Shown: piece after piece, positions 50,701-60,444 of the stretch
Layout of the letters: each line of letters starts with the position of its first letter
How positions within the stretch are numbered: the first letter of the stretch is position 1
NCBI GenBank assembly: GCA_027382625.1
Contig: JAJKFJ010021508.1
Span: 19,898 to 83,897, forward strand
From: Tetmemena sp. SeJ-2015
Taxonomy: Eukaryota; Ciliophora; Spirotrichea; Sporadotrichida; Oxytrichidae
Length of the DNA stretch: 64,000 nt
Direction: 5' to 3'
The notes under the pieces: model-generated
The model's database searches: none
What the model was told of the DNA's origin: nothing
What the model saw: only the letters and a program-made list of their open reading frames with translations
Made by a program: the position numbers and the translations under genes

Positions 50701-50868
50701 TCAAGATATAATTTATTAAAAAATAATTAGGATTGATTTCAAAGCAGCAGTAGTAGCTGTATCAATTTATTATAGATCTTCATTCTAAAAGCTTTAGTTT
50801 TGATTGGCACAATTTCTTGGAGTTGACTCATCCTCACTTTCTTCGCTCTCGTACTTTACGTTCAGCAT
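50701..50868 (-). CDS. small acidic ORF, possibly the first exon of the GTF3C3 gene
   Basis: ATG at 50868 opens 55 codons (MLNVKYESEESEDESTPRN) to TGA 50703-50701. It sits just upstream of, and on the same strand as, the TFIIIC gene, and could be its true N-terminus (acidic N-termini occur in TFIIIC TPR subunits) or a separate small gene. No GT donor was found that joins the two. Confidence 0.35.
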
Positions 50869-51085
50869 TTACAATTTTCCAAAATTATTTTAAGTTAATA
50901 TAATACCCTAGATTCATTAGAGATGTATGTGTTTACCTTAATTGAAACTGTCAAGAGTTAATAGAAAAATATTTCAAATTAGTTGCATATGACGACTGAA
51001 TTTTCTGTCGCATTCTGCCACAAACAATTAAGATTATTAAATACCTTTTATTTAGATGTAGGCTGAGAACGAATTATTCGAACTT

Positions 51086-53363
51086 TCATTGGGTTCCAGA
51101 AATATCCTTTAGTAGTTCTATTTTAGCCTTAAGGCTCTCTACATACATGTTATTTACGTCCATCAGGTCCTCAACTGTTCCTCCATTCCTCGCATTTATT
51201 AGCACCTGCTACTTTCTCTTAGCCTTCAATTCGATGTCACGAGCTTTCTCAATTATAATCGAAAACTTTTCTTAATCACCAACGTCCTCAAAAACAAACA
51301 ATAACATCATAAAAAATATTTATTTAATACGGTCATCCTCATATCTAGTGAGTTCCTTCCTCCAATCTAAGTTGTTTCTACTAACAGCCATACTATGGTT
51401 TACCTTACTACTGCCTCCCTGAGTTGAAAGCATATCCTCGTTATGTTTTATTCTTTGTTCTCTCAGGTAGTCGACAATTTTACCCTCTCTCTTTTCTTTT
51501 GGCTTGGGCTTCAAGGGATTTTCTGGCCAGACTACTTTTCTTATATAATTGTTGTCTGAGGTTGAGCGATGATGGCCTAATATTCCATATGTTGAGTCTT
51601 TAATAATTCTAAGTAGAAATACTTATCATTCTTAAATTATTAGTCCTCATTATCTTTGTAACTGTTGTGATCTGTATTCAGTCCTTATTTCGGTTAAATT
51701 ATAAATTCATCTTAAATAAAAGGTTTCAGAACTGGAGTCTTAAGTTTCAGTTTCATCTACTCAAGCTCAAGTTTTTTCTTTTCACTAATCTTGGGCCAAT
51801 GAAGCTCTTTCACATATTTGTCATAGTTCTCCCTTTGCTCAATCAGCTTCAATTTTTCCTTTTCCAGTCTCTCTTTATCCTCCTTTACTTGAGCCTCTTA
51901 CTCAAGCAGTCTTTCCATAGCTGGAGTTGTATATTGAGCATAGTCGTAACTTTGATTGTAGATATTTCTCATACGCTCTCTCCTCTTGTGCTCTACCTTT
52001 TCACGAACTATTTCATCCATTTAATCAGAAATAGAGAAGAATCTTAGCATATTAAAGCAATTTTTTATACGATTTTCCTGGAGTGCTCATATACATCGTA
52101 TCTATCAAAGGGCTTGTTGAGCTCTCTCAGAGATTAAAGTTGTTTCTTTCTCTTTTCTATCTCAGTGTCTTCCAAGTCCTTGTGTTTCAGCTCCATTTTT
52201 ACAAATAAAGGAGTCTGGCTATGCTACTTACGGTACTCTTCCGATTCTGCAAGAGTTTGAAACGCCCTATCTCTCTCTTTCTTCATTCTCTTTATACTGT
52301 CGTTTATCCTCTTCCTCTTCATCTCTATTTCGTGTTACTCTTCCTGATGTTCTCGAAAAATTATAATCATTCTTCCTTACTTATTTAAAGCTTGCATTTA
52401 ATTCTCTCTTCTGTTTAAGTTCCTCTTTCTTTCTCTCCTCCCATTCTTTCTCCCTCTGTTCTTGCCTTGCTTTCTCCTTCCTGGCCCTTTTCTCATCTTT
52501 AAGTCTTTGAATCATGAGTTGCGCTTCCTCTCTTGCAGCTTCTTCTTGCTGCTCTTTTCTCCTCTCATCCAATCGAGCATGCAGCTCTCTAATCCTTTTC
52601 TCATTCGCATCTTCGAGAGCGTGAAGTCCCTTAGAGTTATCCACTGACTTGTTAAGATTTGCAACTGCTCCTAAATGCGATCCATTCAGAGTCTGTACAT
52701 GAGCTATCTCTGGCTTAATGAAGCCAGTCTACTGCTTTTGGGCTATTAAGTAGGAGATGGTTTAATATTTACTAGTGATGAGTGAGGCGCCCTTCGACAG
52801 AAGTGAAACGCCTAACTTCTCCTCCATTTTTTCAATTCCATCTTTGTCTGCCAGCAGCCACTCGTTCTCATCCATAATCTTCAGCTTAGCCTTTGCTAAG
52901 GGTTGACTTAAACTCTCTTTTAATACTAGCGTGTGAAATCGATAAAATGAATAATTATAGCAAATTGATAGTGAATAGCCTCAGTAAATTGCTGTTTTCT
53001 TTCCTCCACTCTGAAACGCCTGAGTTGCATTTAGAGATAATCCTCATCCCAAGTATTAAGTGGGTAAGCTGTCTTAGCTCTCACTAAGTGGTAGGCTTTA
53101 TTGTCATTTCGCTCTCTGATTAGGGTTTTTGCCAGAGATTTAGTTTGCACATCCTTCACTCGTGAACTTCATCATCATCTTCAGCTTTCTCAACATCCAA
53201 TTCAAAGCTTAATTTATTTAATATAATTAGATAAATTAAACAAATTCTTGTCCATCTTCATTAGTTAATGAGACTTCTTTAGTTATTCAATTAGCTCCAT
53301 ATCCTCTTCGTGATCATGTAACTTCTTTCGATCAATTTTAATCTTTAAATTAAGCTTAAGCAT
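51086..53363 (-). CDS. Glu/Lys/Arg-rich coiled-coil protein, possibly ciliary
   Basis: ATG at 53363 starts MLKLNLKIKIDRKKLHDHEE. After introns near 53250-53215 and 53170 there is a motif-bearing section (KAYHLVRAKTAYPLNTWDED, about 53090). Next comes an ordered segment (ENEWLLADKDGIEKMEEKLG, about 52860), and then a long highly charged helix at 52640-52380 (HARLDERRKEQQEEAAREEA and on). A further coiled-coil region follows at 52350-51700. The C-terminal end (NNLDWRKELTRYEDD; MDVNNMYVESLKAKIELLKD) resembles the tails of long ciliary coiled-coil proteins, and TGA is at 51088-51086. The family is not identified. A ciliary role is suggested only by style and by DNAAF1 nearby. Confidence 0.66.
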
Positions 53364-53438
53364 AATAATATATTTGAGATAGTGAATTATCAAATTAAAA
53401 ATAGCGCAATCTTGATTTAGGATTTATTATGGTGGGCG

Positions 53439-53929
53439 TCATGAGTGAGGAGTCCACTCTTGAGTGGCATATTCCTTCCATTCTTCAAACTTCCAAGGTC
53501 TACACTCTAATTAACTTTACTTTGCTATCCTCTCAATGGAGATCATCCAACAATAAAATACAATGATTTAAATGAATGAGATTGGTGAGGGTTATTTGCT
53601 TTTTACTGTTTGTTGAGTTAGTGCTGTTGCTCCTGAGTTAGTATCTGTTGCTTTCCCCCGTAGCCTTGAGTCTACTGAACACATAAACAAATAGGAACAC
53701 TATTGCTGTTTTTGTGCGGACTTTTGTCCCTTTCATGCTGCTACTCTAGTTGTTTGCCATGGGCCTATCTTAGAGGGGAGTCCTCTCTTGCTTATTTCTA
53801 TCCTGGTTGTTAATGTTTGAGATTCTGCACAGAGTCAGAACGGGCGTTACCCAGACCAGGTAAAGTTGATGAGGATGACTGGTATAAGTTTTAATGTGGG
53901 TTTTACCCTTGTGAAGGCTTGGGTGGCAT
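53439..53929 (-). CDS. small Gln-rich hypothetical protein
   Basis: ATG at 53929 starts MPPKPSQGQNPHQNLYQ. About 130 residues rich in Gln, Ser and His. A 24-nt GT..CAG intron near 53700 joins in phase 0. A last intron of about 65-70 nt (near 53560-53490) joins to PWKFEEWKEYATQEWTPHS before TGA 53441-53439. The Trp-rich tail after a disordered body looks like a short binding motif. It lies 76 bp upstream of the coiled-coil gene on the same strand. No family recognised. Confidence 0.52.
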
Positions 53930-54490
53930 TAGCTCTCTAGCTTTTTTAATTCTATTAAATTTAATAAACAATTGCAGCAATATAAACAAAAAGATTCTTA
54001 TCTTCACATTTGCCAAAGGAGAGAAAGAAAGATGTTTCATAAGCTTAAAAATAATATAGTTAGAACTTAGCAATATAAATCAAATGCATTTATAGAGTGG
54101 AATAAATAGGAATATTAAAGCAGATTTACTAAATCAAAAATAGTTATACTTCATATAAATTACCTACATAAATTAAAGTCAAAGAATTTCGATAATAAAA
54201 TGAGAAATTTAGCTTTCAAAGTTTGCTAAAATGTAACTAAATATTTTCAAGCTAAGAAAGTGGAAAAAAATTTAAGCTTAGATTGAATAATTTATTTTAG
54301 TTTCTCAATAATTAAAAAGGAACAATTCTAGACTGCAAAGAAAGGTATCTTATGAAAGACGAGAAGAAATCGCTCGAAGGCTCTTTGACTAATTAAAGGC
54401 ATAAACCAACTAAGCATCTTTACTCTTCATCCCTCAAAAGTATCAACCATAGCATCTAGTTCAATATCATTTTACAGAAAGCAAGGGTCT
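53930..54490. other. AT-rich intergenic region
   Basis: About 560 bp with A/T-rich low-complexity sequence, holding the 3' end of DNAAF1 and the promoter of the small Gln-rich gene. No other feature seen. Confidence 0.5.
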
Positions 54491-56369
54491 TCAATCAAGT
54501 TCATCCATATCAGTGTAATCCTTCACTTCATCTTCTTCTCTCTCATCCTCCTATTCTTCGGGTTCGTTGACATCATTATTTTCCTCATTTTGAGCAGTGG
54601 AAGTGTCAATCTACTCTTCCTCTTAATTATTTTAAGCTGCTTATTGCTGCTTGAGCAACTGCTCAGTTCTCTTCTAGATAGCTTCCTCATCAGGTCTTGG
54701 CAGCTCACAGCTCTCATCCCATGGAATGAATGGCTCGCTCTCTTATATTCCAGAATGTTCTTAATCTTGAGCAGTTGCTTGAGACTATGTCACTTCCAAC
54801 AGCCATTCTTTCTATTTCAGAGCTTTTATCTTCTCCAACTCTCTTTCCTGCTCGAGGTCAACTTGCTCAAGTTCAGGTGGTTGCTCATCCTCTTAAACTT
54901 CCTCTGCTGGGTGAGGAGCCTCAGGCTGCGGAGACTGTTGCAGATGCTCTTTCTCTTCTACTACCTGCTCCTCCTCTTAAATTATTAAATAACAGAGCTT
55001 GTCTAAAAGCATTAGTTTATTAAACTGGGCTTTCTTGTATTTCTTGAGTCTCTAATGAGGCCTGCTTGAGCAATGCTTCTTATTCTGCTCTCTCCTTGTC
55101 TTCCTGCTCCTTCTTCTTCTTTTCTTCTCTCGCTCTCTTTATCATGTCTTGGAAGGCTTCATGATTCTTCCAGTGAGCCTCCTCCTTTTCCTTTCTGTGG
55201 CGTTCTCTCTCAGCCCTTTCCTCTTGAATGCCTCCTCTTGCCCAGGCTTCCGCATATCTACGGTCCTCATCAAACACTGGCTTATCATCCAAATACTTCA
55301 GAGTTGGAATGCGCACAGTTCATTAACCAATAATAAGTTATTCTAAACATGCTAATTATGGTGAGTGAGAGTCTTCCTGTAGTTGGGAATCTTTTTGCAA
55401 ACGGGGTTACCATTGAGATAGAGAACTGCAAGCTTTGGCATCTTCTCCAAGATATCAGGGAGGATGGCTGGGTCGTCAATATAGTTATCAGATAGATCGA
55501 GCACAGTCAAAGAGGGGCACTCTAACAAGCCAGACAAGTCATCAATCAAACTTTGCACTGGCACTGCTTCCTCTCCCTCGGCTAGCAACTATGCCTAGTT
55601 GCCTCTTGGCGCTTGAGCTCCTTTTCCAATTCTATTTCTCTTTAGTTGAAGTGTCTCCAGCTTATATCTCTCTATAGATAATAAATAAGCCAGCTTCTTC
55701 AAGTTTGCAAGTCCTTCCACCTTTGAGATAATGTTGTCAGAGAGATTGAGAGCATAGAGATCCTCTAGAGTATCGAGTCCCTCCATCTTCTCAATCAAGT
55801 TTTCTTGTAGGTATAGTGACCTCAGCTTTACATTCTCTTCAAGCCCCTCTAACTTTGTAACTCCTACAATTCAAATCAGAAATCTCTCTTTTAAATGACG
55901 ATTGTAAAGTCTTACCATTTCAAAAAATAAATTGATTGAAATGAAGATAAATTTGTTACTATTTCCTTCGAAGTAAAGACATTTTAGATCAGTGAACTGC
56001 TCTAGGTTTTGTATTCTAGTGAATCCTATAAGGAAAAATAAATCAAAGATCATTATGACCAGATTGATGAAATCGTCTAACTTGGCGGCCATATTTAAAT
56101 TTGAATTTCATCATTTTTACACTCCAAACTATGCCTTCGTTGATATCTTACCTTTATAATGCAGGTAAAGTTTCTCATTCAGCTCTGCAGTTCTATAGTA
56201 CAGTTTATTTTATAAAATTGAGAACTTTTGAATTGATTTAAAGTTTCCATTCCTTTTTGAAAAGCTCTTTGAAGTATGCGTTTGTAAGTTGACGTCCACC
56301 ATGGCTGCTGTCCTGGTCCATTGAATCATCATTGTGAGTGGAGCACTGAGTTGAATTGTTCTTTGACAT
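54491..56369 (-). CDS. DNAAF1: dynein axonemal assembly factor 1 (LRRC50/ODA7)
   Basis: DNAAF1 is a cytoplasmic leucine-rich-repeat factor needed to preassemble outer and inner dynein arms. ATG at 56369 starts [20 protein letters not shown]. Introns with GT..AG join to [12 protein letters not shown] and [20 protein letters not shown], a hallmark start of the family. LRRs follow: [20 protein letters not shown] (55760), [13 protein letters not shown] (55530) and [15 protein letters not shown] (55400). The LRR cap leads to the diagnostic [20 protein letters not shown] with ARGG (55316-55230). A Glu/Lys-rich helix and an acidic tail end in MDELD at TGA 54493-54491. The order and motifs match the family end to end. 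The gene implies motile cilia, as expected in a ciliate. Confidence 0.95.
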
Positions 56370-56451
56370 CGATTTTGAATTATAATTATAGCAGATCTGT
56401 AAAGTAACATCTGTTTCAACTTATCTATAATTTTACTATTGGCTAACTAAG

Positions 56452-57314
56452 ATGCATGCAATTTAATTTGGCGTACATATCTCACTCAACCAGGTTTCTC
56501 CTGGATGGGAGAGGACGCTCTCAAGTACATTAGAGTATCTCTTCTGATTTTCGTAACTGCTCTCGCTGGAAAATCCCTCGAACAATAAAGTTAAATACAC
56601 TTGGATTAGTTAAATTAAAACTCAAATTTATTAATGGGGCATCGCTGGTTTCCCCTGGTACATCTCTGACTGGGGAGCCTTCTCAGTTATCGGCACAGAG
56701 CTTCTACTGACTATGTCTCACTTCAGAATTTAGTAATTTAAAGTCAAGGCTATCTATGAGATCGTTCTTCCCTTATCATATACTGTGACTATTCTCTACT
56801 GGACTACCTACTACACTCCAGGTCAGCTCAAGGCTGATGATATGAGCACCTGGGTTTACCCAATCTTTATGCATGTCGTCCCCCTTAATCTTCTTCTATT
56901 GACGCAATCTTCAACTCAGTGATTTTCGACATCCAAAAGGGAGCCTGGAGATCTCTCTGGCTCATTGTTGCCTACCTACCCCTCACCTACTTCTCAAAAG
57001 ACATCGTTGGCTATTTCCCATACAGCTTCGTCAACTACTCAGACACAATGAGCTACGTGTGGCTCGCCATCACTGTTGCACTTCAGCATCTCTAATCAAG
57101 CACCTCAAGGGTATGGCCCAAGTCTCACCTGCTCAGTTCTTCAGCTACCACGCAAATGAAATCAAGAGCCTCTCTCAGCTCGCTGAAAAAATTCCATCTT
57201 AATTTTAGAATCAAGAGAATCCATCAGTATAATTAAAAATTTCTGTGATAGTTTGTATCTACCATGCAGCAACAAAATCAACTCAACCTCAGAGAGTTTC
57301 TCCAACAAAAGTGA
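56452..57314 (+). CDS. AIG1/FAR-17a (ADTRP-like) multi-pass membrane protein
   Basis: Members of this family are multi-pass membrane threonine hydrolases of fatty-acid esters (AIG1, ADTRP). The first readable exon has RTYLTQPGFSWMGEDALKYI and the helix VSLLIFVTALAG. After an intron comes FPWYISDWG, then VLPLSYTVTILYWTTYYTP and WVYPIFMHVVPLNLLL, a stretch typical of the family with its conserved His in MHVVP. A 1-nt shift at about 56890-56901 must be bridged to reach NSVIFDIQKGAWRSLWLIVA and the last helices. A 25-nt candidate intron near 57228-57252 leads to a natural stop, TGA 57312-57314. The start is unresolved: no ATG lies in the right frame after the divergent DNAAF1 start, so an upstream exon or a frame break is likely. 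Confidence 0.75.
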
Positions 57315-57364
57315 GATACTTTTCATTTTGACTTTGCTTAGGCTACGCATCAATCCTACTCCTG

Positions 57365-60147
57365 ATGGTCAATCCCTTTTTGTCTTCTAAAGGCATTAAT
57401 CAAAGAGGAGGGCAAGGCGCTTTTCTAAGTGAAGGAAGCAGTTCTAGCCAGGTACAGCCAACCTCGAACTCTTTCTTCACACTCAATTTCCGCCAAGGAC
57501 AGACTAATCAGTATGCTGCTCGAGGTTAGACAAATATTACAAACCCTTTCTTCCGCCCTCAACTGAGCGACGAAAAGGAAAACATTGTAAAATCATCTCA
57601 TGAGTTAAAATAAATATAGCAGCCCCATATGTAGGAAGGAAGTAATCCCTGTCCTCAATCATTGATTAAAAACTACTAACTCTCCTCTGAAAGAAACAAC
57701 TGCGCGCAATATGCCTCTCCGAGGTAAAATGGCACCAGTTCAAGCCTAGATCAATCATCTCCGTGGAGCTCTTATGTGTTTGTATCTGCAACTAGCAACA
57801 ATCCGATTTGCGCATAGTAAGACTTAAACCAAGTGAGCACGAATCCTACTCCTTCATTTACTCCTGCACAACAACAATATCAAGGGTTTTTCGCGAATGG
57901 AGGTTTGAACTCTTACTCTCCTTTAAGTTGCTAGAATCCTAACTCCTCTTCACCTAGCCTCAACTATGCTTAGAATACTCCATCTTAGGTGGTTTAGATT
58001 TCTGAGCTAAGTTCTGATCTGAGATCTGACCTCTCCAATCCGGACAATTTCAAGTGCTGTGTTAGCAAACCTCACTTTGAAACTTCATTCAAGGATGGTA
58101 ATCAGCAAAGCCCAGGAGTACAATCTTGCAGTAATTGGGTGCCTGCTAATCAATCTAACAACTCTTAGACCAGCAATAACTTCACAAATTTTCAAGCAAA
58201 CCCATTTTCCCAACAGTATCAACCAACCTCAAGATAAGATCATCCAGACTCATCTAGCTAGCAGAGGCAGTTCACCCAAGTGAGTTAGAACTCTAGTGCA
58301 TTCAATGGTTCTATGAACATGCATTCTCAGCCTCAAAGCTGTGGAAGCTCAGATTTTAATCAATTGTGTGGAGCTTCTGCAAATTCTTAAATTAGATCCT
58401 AGCTCCCTCTAAACTCTCAATAAAAGAACTTCGAGGATTCGAAAAAGGGTTCCAATCCTCAGGTGCCAATGGGAAGATCCAAGAGAAAGTAAGATTTTTA
58501 TGAGCTAATATTTATTAGGATGACTTATTTTGATGAGTAAGAAGGCTAGCAAGCATCGCAGCCCTTCTTCGAGGATCATTATTTTGTATTTAAATAATGT
58601 AATTCCTTTATCACAACATGATGAGCAAAAAGAGAGTTATGAAGCATTTAATGAAGTCTATTAATTTCTATGAAGGAGAAGAGTTCTAACAAACAAGGAA
58701 GTAGCAGCATGATCGATTTGAAAGCCTAGAAAGAACAGATTTTGAATTAACTAGCAGGCTTAAAGTTAGGGAAGAACAACTTTGTTCCACAAACCTCAAC
58801 TAGGAACACTTCTTAGGCGTTAAAGAATACTCAGAGCTAGGGTGACCAACAGGTGAAGGCTTTCACAAGTTCAGGTTAAAATCAGAAGCATTCGAGAACT
58901 CAACTCAACAACTCTATGATTGGTTCACAGCTTGCTTTTTACTAAAACTAGAGCTCTTCATATCAGTCTAGTTAGAATTGTGCCTTCAAAAGCAATTTTT
59001 AACGAGAGAAACAACCCTCTATTAAGTTGCTTAAAGAGTTACATATGTATACAGCTGTCCATTATTTTTTAATGAATTCTATGAACTAGGATAGGAGTCC
59101 AGATTTTATCCAAGCTATGAGTACAACTCAAGCAAGCAACATCTCGAGGGTAAATGCTCCTTCTACAACAGCTTAGAGAGCAAATATCTCTCCCAGTCCT
59201 TCTCCTTTGAACTAGAAAGCTTCAAACCAGCCAACTTTTCCCTTCAAAGCTAGAGAAGTTCCAAAATCTACCTATGAGATGTCCCAAGATATGGTTGATC
59301 TTGAAAGGACAAAGCTTCAGAATAAGCAAAATATGTGTCATAAGTATGGGCAGGGTGCTACAAGCAGCCACTCTTCAGACAACTAACTTGCCAGCAACGA
59401 AGGAAAGAGAGGCAACAGTTTTGTTCAGCAGGGTTTGAGCAAGATGAGTCCTATCCCATCAAATCAAAGTTGCAAGCCTGAGCAGCAAATTTAAAGTTAA
59501 ATTTTGCCTTTTTTGAAAGAGATGGTCCTGACTACAGAAGCAGAGCGGGAAGGAATCCTGACTAGCTGCTTCAAGCAAATACAATTTTCTTGCTATTTTT
59601 CTTAAATATGGCTGGCAACTTCGACTAGGCTCCGATGAAATCAGATATCCAGCAAAAAGACGGCTAACACAAAGTCAACTCTTTCAATCCTTTTCTACCT
59701 TAGTAGAGAAATTATAGTTCTTCCTAGAACTAGAGTGCTTCAAGACCTCCTACTCCTGTAGATGCTGGAAGGTCTTTGATTGGGAAAGGAGTAAGGAACT
59801 TCAACCCTAAAGAGTTTGGCTTTGGAAGCCTTGAAAACTAGAAGCCTGCGAGTTTTCACTAGGAAGTCTGCTCAAGGTTCAAGCCTTAGAGTTCTTAAGA
59901 AAATAACTCCGCTTGCCAAGCTTTTAATCCTTTCGCTTAGACTTAGAGGAGCTCAACTCGGCTAGACGATTTCAAAGTTCAGTTTCAAAACCAGAGAAGC
60001 AATCCTTTTTTGCCTGATGCATCTATGAAAGAAGCAAGCTTTAGCTCCCATCCAAACTCTGATGGAAGGAGATCTACTTTCGGATCGCATGCTTAATAAC
60101 CAAGAAACTCGTATAAAGGCTGGGAGGACAACCGCTAGAATCAGTGA
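57365..60147 (+). CDS. disordered Gln/Asn/Ser-rich protein with repeated NPF motifs
   Basis: ATG at 57365 starts MVNPFLSSKGINQRGGQG. About 880 residues, mostly Ser, Asn, Gln and Pro. NPF tripeptides recur: MVNPFL (start), TNPFFRP (57540), QANPFSQ (58200), SFNPFLP (59690), AFNPFAQ (59925) and RSNPFLP (60000). NPF is the motif bound by EH domains in endocytic adaptors, so an endocytic or membrane-trafficking scaffold is a reasonable inference. FG-nucleoporin or prion-like assembly are alternatives. Introns are near 58488-58519 and about 58587-58690, with a few others less certain. It starts only 50 bp after the AIG1-like gene. Stop TGA 60145-60147. The gene is convergent with POP1. No folded domain was recognised. 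Confidence 0.72.
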
Positions 60148-60444
60148 GCATGCAACAGTGAGATTAATGAAATTATTTGTTTACTCTAAATTAACATAAT
60201 GAATGAGGTTTTGCTTTGGTTCCAGCTTTTATATATTTGATTCTAGGTGTTTTCTTCTTCTAGACTATCTTTTGGCTTGTTTTCACAGAGAGAGAGAGAG
60301 AAAAGAAAGTTTGAAGGGGAAATCTTTGTCATATTTTGATTTGATTATATTTTGGTTTAATTTGAAAGAAAACACAAATCTAGTTTTTAAGAATAGATGA
60401 TAGGAAATGGCTAAAGTTATTTAATTAAGATTATGATTTTAAAC
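60148..60444. other. gap between convergent genes, with (AG)n run
   Basis: About 300 bp between the NPF-rich gene and POP1, holding both 3' ends. Contains an (AG)n run at 60287-60301. Confidence 0.5.

Noticed and set aside
51667..55346. Plus-strand Leu/Phe/Ser-rich frames over the coiled-coil and DNAAF1 genes
   Set aside because: They are antisense shadows of Glu/Lys/Gln-rich coding on the minus strand.
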